From contig LT642301.1 in the NCBI GenBank assembly GCA_900128585.1, positions 1-24,739 on the forward strand: a DNA stretch of 24,739 nucleotides, in the 5' to 3' direction. Positions 1 through 9,259 of the stretch are shown here, piece after piece. Each line of letters starts with the position of its first letter. Positions within the stretch are counted from its first letter, which is position 1. Source of the DNA: Stramenopiles sp. TOSAG23-3. Taxonomy: Eukaryota; Sar. A program made the translations under genes and the position numbers. Under the pieces are notes generated by a model. That model was given only the letters and a program-made list of their open reading frames with translations. It did not search any database and had not been told where the DNA came from.

Positions 1-2
1 TT

Positions 3-58
<56 letters not shown>

Positions 59-80
59 TCGACTCTTTCTTTCTTTCTTA
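1..80. repeat. TTTC tetranucleotide microsatellite at the left edge
   Basis: Fifteen perfect TTTC units fill bases 1-60. After a short interruption (GACTC) a few more units follow to about base 79. The tract touches the window edge, so its full length is unknown. It is the same repeat family as the tracts near 4521 and 21297. Confidence 0.97.
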
Positions 81-718
81 CTAGAATACATACTTATAAT
101 GTATATATAGTATTCTACTCGACTATATCATCCTATCAAAGAGAGAGAAGAAGAAAAAGAATGGATACTTATAATTTATAGATAGTATAAAACTGTACTT
201 AAGATAAAGATAATTGAATGATTGTATACTTATATATTGTATAAAAGTCTTATTGATTACCTATATAACTTGTTGGAATGAGTTTGGACTTGAGAAAGAA
301 GTTCAAAGTTCAAATACAAGGAGATAAGGAGGTGGGTTTCTGAAACGGTACTTTGATGATGTGAATGTATATTACTAATTGAGTCCAACAATATTCTTTT
401 TATTTTCTATACTGCGGTTAATTAAATAGAAGGGATATATTATTATTTATATTTGATATTACATTTTTTTTTTTTTATTTATTCCAAAGCAGCGGTCCGT
501 TTCTTCTTCGTCGTCATGATCGTCGCCACCATTGTTTTCCGTTTTGTACTGCCATTCCTTTCCCACCCGAAATTGTCTTAGAGAGTTCAGTTCAACACAA
601 ATGCTGCGCTGTCTAGAGTACACATACGGCTAGAAGTATTCGACAGACTTTAGTTGGGGACGTTTCGGTTCGTTTGGTGTTTGGTAGCGCGTCCTCCTCT
701 CCGCCCCCTCCCTCCTCG
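81..718. other. AT-rich 5' spacer upstream of the first gene
   Basis: No gene is seen. The stretch is AT-rich with short stop-broken frames. It contains a run of 13 T at 464-476 and a TTCTTC-type patch near 500-515. From about 689 to 718 it becomes strongly pyrimidine-rich (CCTCCTCTCC-like) just before the chosen ATG at 719. This is probably promoter plus 5' UTR of the next gene, by inference from position only. Confidence 0.7.
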
Positions 719-3194
719 ATGTCGATCCTCAATCCGTCCCGAACGAAAGGGTCGTCGGAGTGGGAGGACACGTTGGAGTGTGACCAGGAGAACACGGGGA
801 ACACGTTGTCCCTGTACGATCGTTTCGGCGGGCGCCCCCGCCTGCTGGGGTCGGAGGGCATTATGCACCGTTTCGGGATGAAGCAGCCGCGGAAGAAAGG
901 GTTTGGGAGGCAAGACATTTTTAAAAAGGGGGACACGGTCATGTTCCGGAGCGAGCTGTTCGAAAAGGTCGTGACGGGGGTGATCTGCGAAGATTCGAAC
1001 CTGGTCCGGCGGTGGAACGGGAAGGCGTACTACAAAGTAGCCATCCACAAACGGTCGCGGTCGAACCCGATGAAGCAGAGCAGCAAGCCTCCGATTTTGG
1101 AAACGGTGGAGGCGAGCCTCATGGAGCTGAAGCACAAGTGGGAGCTCCGGGTGTCGCGGAACACGTTCAACAAACTGTTCCTGTACGGCAAGGCCCTGGC
1201 CCTGACGAAGTGGATCTACACGATCCACTGCGAGTGGCACGAGGAGGAGCGGCAGCGGTGCGCGACGATGATCCAGCGAAAGTGGAAGAACTACAAGAGC
1301 AACTTGATGGCCGCCCTGCACGCGGCCATGCGCGCGGAGGCCGCTCGGAAGCGGCGGGAGGCGGAGGCCGCGCGGTTGAAGGCCATCGAGGACGAGAAGA
1401 AGCGGATCGCGTTCGAGGCGTACGTTCGGGAGGTGGGCGTGACCCCGGACGGGGAGCACTACTTTTTGACCCGGCGGGAGATGCGGGTGTTTTTGCAGAC
1501 GCGCGAGAAGGCGCTGAAGAAAGCGAAGCGTATTTTTTCTAGGATATGGCGCGGGGACATGCACCGGGTCTTGCACCTGGCCTGGGACCGGTGGATCGAG
1601 CTCCGGGACTTTCTCCGCGGGCACAAGGCGTTCGACCCGGTGGAGGAGTGGACGCTCTCCCACATCCCAGAGTACCGGGCCCGCATCTTGAAGGACCACG
1701 TGCCCCACCCGGCCCACGGGATCAAGATGCGTCCGATGGCGAGCACGGGGACGAAGGCCAGGAAGGACGGGTCCTTTCGAATCACGAGCATCGAACAGTT
1801 CCGAAAGTTCCAGACGAGCATGACGGGCCCGATCGACCAGAGCTGCTGGCTCATCAAAGGGAAGCTCCTCGTCGGCGGCATCCCCGTGGGGATGGCAAAG
1901 GCGAACCGGGAAGGGGTGGGCGGGAAAGGGACGTGCGCGGCCGCGCTGATGAACTACAAGGTCGGGGCGTACTTTTGCCTCTGCACGAAGGAGGAGCTGG
2001 CGGAGCTCCCGGAGGGGGGGGTTCACGAGGGACATCGACCGGAAGGCGAAGGACCAGGTCCGCGTCTTTCGGAACACGCTCCGGATGCGGGAGGGCCGCA
2101 TCCCCCAGATCGACAGCGACCTGAAGGAGATCCTGTACAAGCAAAAGATGTCGTCGGCGGACCGGAAGGCGGACTTCATCCCGGAGATCGAGAACAACCA
2201 GAAAATGCGGGAGAAGGCGATGGAGAGCATCGCAAAGGCGAAGGAGATGATCAAGGCGTGGCCGGAGTTTCCGGAGTACTACTACTACCCGATCGAGGGG
2301 CAAGAGGGCCTCCTCCCGCCGCAGCAGGTGAAGAAGATGTGCGAGCACATCGAGGCCAAGCTGAGGGGGGGGAACGTGTACGTGTTCAGCAAGACCGGGC
2401 ACGGGCGCGCCGGGGTCCTGGGGGCCTGCCTCCTGGGGCGCCTCTACGGGTACACGCAGGACGAGGCGCTGGTGCGGATGCAGCGCCTCCACGCGACGCG
2501 GGCGGACATGCAGTCCCGGATCGGGCACAGCCAGCGCGCGCGCATGGCCCCGATCCAGTGCCCAAAATCGAAGAACCAACGGATGCTCGTTCGCGAGGTG
2601 CTGGCGATGAACGACGAGGTCTACCGGGCCACGGCGCGGTGCATGTCCCCGCGGGGCACCCAGGCCAGCCTGGCGTACAAAAACGCCGTCGAGAAGTCCA
2701 TGGCCCCGTCGATGAGTGCGATCGGGTGGCCGGACCCGATCCCCGTGAAGAGCCCGGCCTTCAACTTTCCCCGGAAAGACTTTGTCGGGTTTATCTACGG
2801 GAGCCTGAGGAAGTGGAGGCGGGGAATGGGCGTTCCTATCCAAGAGAGCGAAGCGAAGCCGGTATGGTGGGAGGTTCGAGACAAGGAACTCAGCGACGCG
2901 AGAAAGCAGCGGTTCTTGGAGATCGAAAAGGCCCATGCGGCGGCCGTGCTCGGCCACCGCAGCGGCGCCGCGGGGTTGCCCGCGATCGGGATGCCCCCGC
3001 CGGACCGGGCGGCTGCCCGGGCAGAAGCAAAGCGCCGCGCAAAGGCACGGGCGCGGAAGAAGAAGTCGAAACAAAAGGGAAAAGGGAAAGAGAAGAAGAA
3101 GAAGAAGAAGAAGAAGGAAAAGAAGGAGGAGGAGGACGAGTACATGGACACCGACGAAGAGAACGAGCCCGTCGCGGGAGGGTACCTGTTGTAG
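719..3194 (+). CDS. IQ-motif protein with PTP-like pseudophosphatase domain (frame broken at 2014-2021)
   Basis: The ATG at 719 is chosen because the frame upstream offers only a TTG. The first part reads in one frame to the run of eight G at 2014-2021 and the rest reads one base later, ending at TAG 3192-3194. Skipping one G gives 824 residues. Seen: a partial IQ motif (MIQRKWKNYK, about residues 184-193), a charged probable coiled coil (about 200-235), then a PTP/dual-specificity-like domain (about 375-610). That domain starts with SCWLIKGKLLVGG and contains the loop VFSKTGHGRAG followed by EALVRMQRLHATR. The catalytic His-Cys of the HC-x5-R loop is Phe-Ser (Ser557), with Arg563 kept, so phosphatase chemistry should be lost. 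The tail is a Lys/Glu-rich low-complexity stretch. The pseudophosphatase role (binding or scaffold, perhaps with calmodulin through the IQ motif) is inference. The frame break is most simply a homopolymer error. Confidence 0.85.
2014..2021 (+). other. Frame break at a run of eight G
   Basis: Upstream the frame reads ELAELPEGG and then turns into an atypical Gly/Pro/Arg-rich stretch. One base later the frame reads FTRDIDRKAKDQ and continues into the PTP-like domain. Seven instead of eight G would join them as ELPEGGFTRDID. It is a +1 shift with no stop codon at the site. Confidence 0.85.
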
Positions 3195-3294
3195 AGGAAC
3201 GGTGGCGTTCTTGCGGGGGCTCTGGACGGTTTGTTCTTTCGTTAAAAAGCCACACACATTCAATATATTTTGGGGTGTTGTGTGTGTTAAAATT

Positions 3295-3300
3295 TTTATT
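3295..3300 (-). promoter_or_regulatory. Probable poly(A) signal for the MOB4-like gene
   Basis: TTTATT on the plus strand is AATAAA on the minus strand, 117 bp past the stop of the MOB4-like gene and inside the presumed 3' UTR of the facing gene. Confidence 0.4.
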
Positions 3301-3342
3301 TTGAACGTACTCACAAGATGGTAAGAATTTCTCGCGCTGGTT

Positions 3343-3348
3343 AATAAA
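3343..3348 (+). promoter_or_regulatory. Probable poly(A) signal AATAAA for the gene at 719-3194
   Basis: AATAAA lies about 150 bp after the TAG stop. The convergent MOB4-like gene has its own AATAAA on the minus strand at 3300-3295, so the two 3' UTRs would overlap. This is motif evidence only. Confidence 0.45.
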
Positions 3349-3416
3349 ATATAATTTGGTGTTTTTTTATATACAACCATATATTTGTTTCAAAAAGTAC
3401 CGCCGTATCACCCCTC

Positions 3417-4259
3417 TCATGGCACACTCTGTCTGCGGCAAAGCATGGAGTCCGGGATAACCAGCAGGCCAGGGGCCATCAGTTTATATTGCAGTACCAA
3501 GGCGTGGAACCGTTCGCACAGTTCCATCTGCTTCTCGTACTTGGAAAACACCTCTTCGTGGTGAAACGCGGCGTGTGCTAAAATCCTATACAATCTCCGG
3601 CTCAGGGTGCAAAAGACCGGGAAGCCTTTGTTTTTCACCTGCTCCAACTCAGTGAATTGGTTGGGCGATTCCAGGACGCTGATGGCCCCGTCTAGTGTAT
3701 GTTGGGAGTAATGCATGGCGCTGCACGATCGCGGCTTGGAGTGTGCCGCGCAGACGAACTCCGCGTCTTGGACGGTCATTTTCGGGCACGTTTCCGACGT
3801 ACAGACCTCTCTCATGCGTATGAGGAGCGAGTGGAGTTCCAAGAGTACCTGCCGCATTTGGTTGTATATCCATGCCTCTGGTGGCCCCGTGTAATCGTCC
3901 GGGGCTACCGCGATGTCCTTCGGGAGATGTTCCAACAATATCATGTCTTGGATGTAGTCCCTCACGGGCTGCTCCCCGGTACCGCAGAGCTGCCGTTTCG
4001 AAAGGGGCTTTTTCGATGCATGGAACGGAAGGAAGAGTTCCCGCCCTTTCAAGTTGTTCGTTTTAAACCTACTAATGATTTCTTCTTCCATCGATTCCGT
4101 CGAGGACGTCGAAGAAATGTTCAACAACGCGACCCCACCCTGAAATCCCTCGTTGTCGTCGTCGTCACCAACACCATTCCCATCATAGCCATTACAAAGG
4201 TCATCCTCATTATTCATCCCGCCCCCCACGACGGATGAATCCACAGCCATCGACGTCAT
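3417..4259 (-). CDS. MOB family protein, MOB4/phocein-like
   Basis: 280 residues, starting at the ATG at 4259 (the longer reading begins with TTG) and ending in TGA. Residues about 95-270 match the Mob1/phocein fold. The zinc ligands are visible as C153-x4-C158 in VCTSETCPKM and H229-x4-H234 in AHAAFHHEEVF. Other family signatures are FVCAAH, HTLDGAI, RRLYRILAHA and LMAPGLLVIP, closest in memory to phocein/MOB4 rather than MOB1. In animals and fungi, MOB4 is a subunit of the STRIPAK phosphatase-kinase complex, and other MOBs activate NDR/LATS kinases. The first 95 or so residues are an Asp/Gly/Ser-rich extension of low complexity. It faces the preceding gene (222 bp gap) and diverges from the V-ATPase gene. 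Codon use is less GC-biased than in the V-ATPase and HMG-CoA reductase genes. Family assignment is firm; the MOB4 subgroup is likely but not proven. Confidence 0.9.
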   Translation of the reverse strand: MTSMAVDSSVVGGGMNNEDDLCNGYDGNGVGDDDDNEGFQGGVALLNISSTSSTESMEEEIISRFKTNNLKGRELFLPFHASKKPLSKRQLCGTGEQPVRDYIQDMILLEHLPKDIAVAPDDYTGPPEAWIYNQMRQVLLELHSLLIRMREVCTSETCPKMTVQDAEFVCAAHSKPRSCSAMHYSQHTLDGAISVLESPNQFTELEQVKNKGFPVFCTLSRRLYRILAHAAFHHEEVFSKYEKQMELCERFHALVLQYKLMAPGLLVIPDSMLCRRQSVP

Positions 4260-4520
4260 TTTGGCACGGAGCACACCAAGAGCCAAGATCGGTTTTAAAG
4301 GAACACCGAATCTAGGGAGGGGAAAACGACAGAAAGGCAGAAAGGGGGAAAAAAGAGAAAAATGTGCTCAAACATTCAGGACAACGTAACTTGGACAATC
4401 GAATCATTAATCATTGGAGTCTCAATGATCAATGATGTCATGTCAATCACGGATTTAAATGTTCTTGTTCTTATGATACCTTCTTTTCGTATCTTCTCTT
4501 CTTCTCTTCTTCTTCTCTCA

Positions 4521-4565
4521 GAAAGAAAGAAAGAAAGAAAAGAAAGAAAGAAAGAAAGAAAGAAA
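4521..4565. repeat. GAAA tetranucleotide tract
   Basis: Repeated GAAA units with one four-A interruption, preceded at 4489-4518 by a TTCTTC/TCTTC pyrimidine stretch. The purine strand is plus, so the MOB4-like gene sees it as pyrimidine. Confidence 0.95.
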
Positions 4566-5608
4566 TCTAAAAGAGAAAGAAAACCCGCGAAATGACACTG
4601 ACCAATTTAAATAGGGGAAATAATTACATTAGTATACCAAGTTATATACTTATATTATATATTTATATATTTTTGATTACTATACTTGAATGGTAAATAA
4701 ACATAGTGTGACACCGTTGTACCGATCAAATAGGATAAACAAACTCATGTTTGATATTATGATTATATAATATGAAATATTTCATAATATACAAATGTTG
4801 CCTATTACTTTTTTTTTAAGTACGACAATCAATGCAAATGATATATGTACTTGAAAGATATAATTAGATAGTCATGTAGAATATTTACTATCAAATTTGA
4901 TAAAAAAACTCCGTTTCAACTTTGTGATTATATAAATAAAAAGTATTTATTTATGTACAAATTGTTGCTATAAATATTATACCAAATCATATATAACATT
5001 ACACAGCATTTTGTATCAAAGGATATTGAATATGTTACTATGGTCACAGCATAGGTTATCTATATTTAACATATGAATAATGAATGTGCTGTGTTTATGT
5101 AAATGAGAAAAACGGACAAAAATCAAAAAATGGATTTTGAGTTGCAATCGAAAGAAGCCAAAGTTAGTTTGACACATTAAACGTGTGCATTCTCTTATTG
5201 TAAATCATGCTTTGATTGTTTAAAGATTTGTTAACAACTGAGTTGAATTAAATATTTGTTTCATTTTATTTTGTAAAAAGTTTTAAAAAATTGAAGTTTG
5301 ATGAAAAAAGTGTTTTTTCTTTCATTTTTTTTCGTTGGAAAGTTGGAATTTTTGTTTTTTGTATCAAAGAAGGAATGTATAAATATATAAAGGTATAAAG
5401 TAATGAGAAGAAGAAAAAAAAAAGGAGAATGAATGCAAATGCAATGTTTGAGAAGAAATAAAAGTCGAAAGGATTACTGTGATATAGCCTTTATCTCTTT
5501 CGAACCGATCGTAGAACTCTCTCTCTTAGTAATCACTCGGCTTTCTGTCTGTCCTGTCCGTCCGCCCGGCCGTGCTCGATTAACGTTCTGTTGTGGGGGG
5601 TATTGCCG

Positions 5609-5653
5609 TTTCCTTTCGTTTTCGCTTTCGCTCTCGCTTTCTTTCGTTCGCTC
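5609..5653 (+). repeat. Degenerate TTTCG/CTTTCG pyrimidine-rich tract in the V-ATPase leader
   Basis: Imperfect reiterations of TTTCG and GCTTTC lie just upstream of the V-ATPase ATG at 5672. It probably belongs to the 5' UTR or core promoter. Location and base bias are the only evidence. Confidence 0.7.
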
Positions 5654-5671
5654 GTACGTTTTCTTACCACG

Positions 5672-8302
5672 ATGAGCAAATGGTTTCGGTCTGCGGAGAT
5701 GCAGTACGTTCAGATCGTCTGCCCGCAGACGTTGTTGGAGGAGTGCGTCGAGCTGCTGGGGGAGAACGGTGTGTTTCAGTTCGTTGACCGGAACCGGGCG
5801 TACACGACGGTGCAGCGGGGGGCGCTGCACACTCGGTTCGCGCACGCGATCAAGGAGATCAAGCGTTGCGACGAGATGGAGCGGATCCTCCGGGCGTTGA
5901 ACAACGCGACGCGAAAGGTGAACGTGGCCGTCCCGGGGGAGGCGACGGGCGCGGCGAACCCGCTGGGGATCCAGCGGTTCGCGAAGCGGGGGGACAAGGA
6001 GAACTCGTTCGACGCCGTGTTGAAGAACCTGTCCTCGCTCGAGTCCAAGGCGAACCAGCAGCTGTCGCTGATCACGGAGACGACCAAGCTGCTGAACGGG
6101 TGCGTCGAGCTGGAGGAGGTGTTGAAGCAGGCGAAGGCGCGGTACATGGAGGGGAACTTCAACGCGGAGGCGAACAGCGACGAGTCGAGCCTGCTGCACA
6201 ACATGGACTTTGGGGACACGGACGTCCGGATCGTCATGATCGGGGGCGTGGTGAACCAGGCGAACGAGAACGGGCTCCGAAGGCAGATCTTCCGCGCGTC
6301 CCGGGGGAACGCGATCGTGTACCTGTCCCCGATCGATGGGCGGCCGATGTACGACCCGGTGACGCAGGAGGAGGTCCAGCTCTCCGTGGTTCTGGTGTTT
6401 TTCCAACGCTCTCCGGAACTGCAGCAGAAGATCGAGCGGACCTGCAGCGCGTTCGCGGCCCGGATGCAGAACTTGCCGGACATTCGGGACAAGGCCGCGG
6501 TCGACATGATGCTCGCCCAGACGAGGGAAGACTTTCAGAACCAGGCAAAGCTGAAGCTGGGCCACCAGAGCACGCTGAAGAAGCTCCTCGGGAAGGTGGT
6601 CGGGAACCTCGAGCGGTGGACGATCGCGGCCCGGAGCCGGAAGAGCGTGTTCCATAACATCACCAAGTTCGAGCGGCAAGGGGACGACCGGAGCCACAAC
6701 TTGCTGGCCTACGGCTGGGTCCTGAAGAGCGAGGCCGACCGGATGAGCATCGCCCTCGGGCGGACGGGGGGCGGGGGGCAGATGGCCCCGATCCTCATCA
6801 GCCTGAACGAGCGGGACTGGCCGGAGAGCCCGCCGACGTACTTCGAGACCAACAAGTTCACGAGCGTGTTCCAAGGGATCGTGGACACGTACGGGACGCC
6901 GCGCTACCAGGAGGCCAACCCGGCCCTCTTCGAGGTCATCATGTTCCCCTTCCTCTTCGGCGTCATGTACGGGGACATCGGGCACGGGCTGATCATGCTG
7001 ATCGCGGCGGTCTACCTGGTCAAGAACGAGGAGGCCCTGAGCAAGCCGGGGGCCCTCCCGGAGCTCCTGCAGATGGTCTTCGGCGGCCGGTACCTGATCG
7101 TCATGATGGGGGCGTTCTCCGTCTACATGGGGTTTCTCTACAACGACCTGTTCTCCATGAACCTGCCGATCTTCGGGACCACGTGGCGGGACGCCCCGAA
7201 GCACAAAGGGGCCAACCACTCGTCCGCGGAGTACCTCCTGCCGGAGTCCACGTACCCGTTCGGGATGGACCCGGCCTGGCGAACGGCGGAGAACCAGCTC
7301 CTCTTCGCCAACTCGATGAAGATGAAAATGTCCGTCATCCTCGGGATCACCCAGATGATGTTTGGGCTCCTCCTTCGGTTCTCGAACGCGATCCACTTCC
7401 GGAACAAGCTCGACCTGTTCTTCGAGTGCATCCCCATGTTCACGTTCGCCACGTGCCTGTTCGGGTACATGATGTTCATGATCGTGTACAAGTGGACGAT
7501 CGACTGGACGGGCCCGCAGGGGATGGGCGGCGGCTACGGCCCCCCCTCGATCATCGTGAACCTGATCAACATGGTCCTCAAGCCCGGGACCGTGAAGGAC
7601 GCGATGTACGGCCAGTACCAGTCCCCGTACGACCTGAAGTGGAAGCCCGGGATGCCCGCGAAGGAGAACATCTGCACGACGACGACCAGCCCGCCCTGCG
7701 GCCAGGCCGTCATGCAAGTGCGCCTGCTCATCCTCGCCGGGCTCTGCATCCCCCTCATCCTGCTCCCCAAACCGTTGATCCTGCACTACTGCAAGGACAA
7801 GAAACGCGGGCACCGGGGGGGCAGCGAGGACGGGGTGGCGATGCCGACCCTGGGGGACGACGACGGCGCCCCGGACGCCGAGCACGGGGCGGGCGGCCCG
7901 CACGGCGACGAGGGGCACCATGGCTTCGGGGACATCATGATTCACCAGATCATCGAGACGATCGAGTTCGTCCTAGGGATGGTCTCCAACACCGCGTCCT
8001 ACCTTCGGCTCTGGGCGCTGAGCCTGGCCCACGGCCAGCTCGCGGAGGTGTTCTGGGAGAAAGCCTTCCTTTCCACGGTCAACATGGAGGGCCCCCTGAG
8101 CTTCATCTACATCGTCATCGGGTTCCAAGTATGGGCGGCCGCGACCATCGGCGTCTTGTGCCTGATGGACCCCCTCGAATGTTTCCTCCACGCCCTTCGC
8201 TTGCACTGGGTGGAGTTTCAGAGCAAGTTTTTTAAGGCGGACGGGTACCCGTTCGAGCCTTTTGACCTGAAAACGATCGATGGAAAGCTGGTCTCGGACT
8301 GA
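5672..8302 (+). CDS. V-type H+-ATPase subunit a (V0 sector, 100 kDa class)
   Basis: 876 residues, a normal length for the family. The ATG at 5672 gives MSKWFRSAEMQYVQIVCP, the conserved family start; the upstream extension begins only with TTG. The N-terminal half (about 1-415) is the cytosolic arm that contacts V1. The C-terminal half is the membrane domain, starting near residue 418 (FEVIMFPFLFGVMYGDIGHG). The proton-path arginines are present: Arg779 in ASYLRLWALSLAH and Arg843 in HALRLHWVEF. Their spacing of 64 equals that of yeast Vph1 R735/R799. A hydrophilic Asp/His/Gly-rich loop lies near residues 709-752. Subunit a forms the two half-channels that pass protons to the c-ring in endolysosomal, vacuolar or other acidic compartments. 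The gene is intact and intronless, with strong G/C-ended codon bias that suggests high expression. Identity is very secure; the organelle-specific isoform cannot be told. Confidence 0.98.
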   Translation: MSKWFRSAEMQYVQIVCPQTLLEECVELLGENGVFQFVDRNRAYTTVQRGALHTRFAHAIKEIKRCDEMERILRALNNATRKVNVAVPGEATGAANPLGIQRFAKRGDKENSFDAVLKNLSSLESKANQQLSLITETTKLLNGCVELEEVLKQAKARYMEGNFNAEANSDESSLLHNMDFGDTDVRIVMIGGVVNQANENGLRRQIFRASRGNAIVYLSPIDGRPMYDPVTQEEVQLSVVLVFFQRSPELQQKIERTCSAFAARMQNLPDIRDKAAVDMMLAQTREDFQNQAKLKLGHQSTLKKLLGKVVGNLERWTIAARSRKSVFHNITKFERQGDDRSHNLLAYGWVLKSEADRMSIALGRTGGGGQMAPILISLNERDWPESPPTYFETNKFTSVFQGIVDTYGTPRYQEANPALFEVIMFPFLFGVMYGDIGHGLIMLIAAVYLVKNEEALSKPGALPELLQMVFGGRYLIVMMGAFSVYMGFLYNDLFSMNLPIFGTTWRDAPKHKGANHSSAEYLLPESTYPFGMDPAWRTAENQLLFANSMKMKMSVILGITQMMFGLLLRFSNAIHFRNKLDLFFECIPMFTFATCLFGYMMFMIVYKWTIDWTGPQGMGGGYGPPSIIVNLINMVLKPGTVKDAMYGQYQSPYDLKWKPGMPAKENICTTTTSPPCGQAVMQVRLLILAGLCIPLILLPKPLILHYCKDKKRGHRGGSEDGVAMPTLGDDDGAPDAEHGAGGPHGDEGHHGFGDIMIHQIIETIEFVLGMVSNTASYLRLWALSLAHGQLAEVFWEKAFLSTVNMEGPLSFIYIVIGFQVWAAATIGVLCLMDPLECFLHALRLHWVEFQSKFFKADGYPFEPFDLKTIDGKLVSD

Positions 8303-8608
8303 GCAACGACGGGAACGAAGGGAGGAGGGCGAGGGGACGGACGGACGGACGGACGGACCCTTGGCGGGAGAAGCCGAAGTGTGCTGGAAATGCGGTGTAC
8401 TATTTAAAAGAAAAGTAAATTCACACGCGCACGCATATTTAAAAATTATGTTTTTCAGTTTTACCCTATAAAAACCTTGTTGGAGAGAGCGTCAAACACT
8501 GAGGTTTAAAAGTGTTTGCCTGGTACGTTTCCAGAAGTGGGCCAATTTCTCTCTCTCTGTGTCGTAACTCCCCCCTTGTAAAACTGTATTCGTGAAAGAA
8601 CACACTTC
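8303..8608. other. Convergent 3' spacer with a GGAC repeat
   Basis: 306 bp between the facing V-ATPase and ankyrin genes. It starts GC- and purine-rich, holds six GGAC units at 8335-8358, then turns AT-rich. No clear AATAAA is seen on either strand and no gene is seen. Confidence 0.7.
8335..8358 (+). repeat. GGAC tetranucleotide repeat, six units
   Basis: Six perfect GGAC units lie in the V-ATPase 3' UTR, 33 bp after the stop. Its composition is unlike the TTTC/GAAA repeats elsewhere in the window. Confidence 0.95.
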
Positions 8609-9259
8609 TTAATCCCGAGTCACCAAGAATTTGAAGTCCTTGTTCACTTCTTCCGTCCACAGGGCCTTGTCGCTCTTCTTCTTTTGGTTCCCTGCAAACG
8701 CGAGTCCGCCCTTGTCGATGGTGGCGGGGTCTTGCGCCTTTAACCCGGCCATCGCCATACTCAGTTCTTCCGCGTTGTGAGCGCTGATCATCGCGGGCAG
8801 CCAATCGTCCGGCGACTTGTCGCCGTCGATGCCAGAGTTCGCTTCCTTGTCGTCCTGGTTCTTCACCGCGCCGTCCGCGCCGTTGTCGAGAAGGATCTTG
8901 GCGCACCAGTAGTAGTCGTATGCCCGGGCCATGTGAAGGGCCGTCTGGCCCGTTCCGTTCTGGGCGTTCAAGTCGCACTTCTTGTCGCACACCAAGTACC
9001 GTACCAATGCAATGTGGCCGTTTTGGGCGGCGATGTGGATCGGGTAATTGCCGTTCTTAGGGTCCTTGCAATCTTTCCCTTCCGGATTCTTCGCCAAGAA
9101 CGGCTCCAGCTCACTGGCGTCCTTCCCCCACCGAACCATCGAATGGAATTTTTTCGTGAAATCATCCCCCGTCACGTTCGTATCCACCGCTGGCGGCGCA
9201 CCCCCCGTTTGCTTTTTGTCGGGATTGACCTGATTGCTCTTGCTCCCAGCACAACCCAT
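8609..9259 (-). CDS. Ankyrin-repeat protein with N-terminal acylation motif
   Basis: 216 residues ending in TAA. The ATG at 9259 is chosen because it creates MGCAGSKSNQ, a textbook N-myristoylation and palmitoylation start (Gly2, Cys3, Ser6, Lys7). The upstream reading has only a TTG start and an improbable Phe/Ile/Gly-rich sequence. Two ankyrin repeats are visible: about residues 69-99 (YPIHIAAQNGHIALVRYLV) and 103-133 (GQTALHMARAYDYY, then AKILLDNGAD). A Lys-rich segment and a short C-terminal region follow. Likely role: a small membrane-tethered protein-binding adaptor, on the plasma or flagellar membrane or an endomembrane. That location is inference from the acylation motif. No catalytic domain is seen. 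Gene 13814-14686 has a related plan, with more repeats. Confidence 0.88.
   Translation of the reverse strand: MGCAGSKSNQVNPDKKQTGGAPPAVDTNVTGDDFTKKFHSMVRWGKDASELEPFLAKNPEGKDCKDPKNGNYPIHIAAQNGHIALVRYLVCDKKCDLNAQNGTGQTALHMARAYDYYWCAKILLDNGADGAVKNQDDKEANSGIDGDKSPDDWLPAMISAHNAEELSMAMAGLKAQDPATIDKGGLAFAGNQKKKSDKALWTEEVNKDFKFLVTRD

Larger units (their letters stand above)
4260..5671. other. Long AT-rich divergent spacer (1.4 kb)
   Basis: It separates the divergent MOB4-like and V-ATPase genes and no gene is seen. It holds a purine-rich patch at about 4313-4362 (pyrimidine on the MOB4 sense strand), a pyrimidine then purine tract at 4489-4565, and about 850 bp of very AT-rich DNA (4600-5450). From 5511 to 5671 it becomes more GC- and pyrimidine-rich, probably the 5' UTR of the V-ATPase gene. 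Confidence 0.7.

Noticed and set aside
992-1001. A perfect tRNA B-box-like word (GGTTCGAATC) on the minus strand
   Set aside because: It lies inside the coding region of the PTP-like gene, and no A-box or cloverleaf can be built around it.
650-2254. Long minus-strand open frames opposite the PTP-like gene (also opposite the V-ATPase, the hydrolase and HMG-CoA reductase)
   Set aside because: They are Arg/Pro/His-rich shadows caused by strong G/C-ended codon bias and lack any family motif.
8303-8608. A small gene between V-ATPase and the ankyrin gene
   Set aside because: Only short frames through the GGAC repeat and AT-rich DNA, with no protein-like composition.
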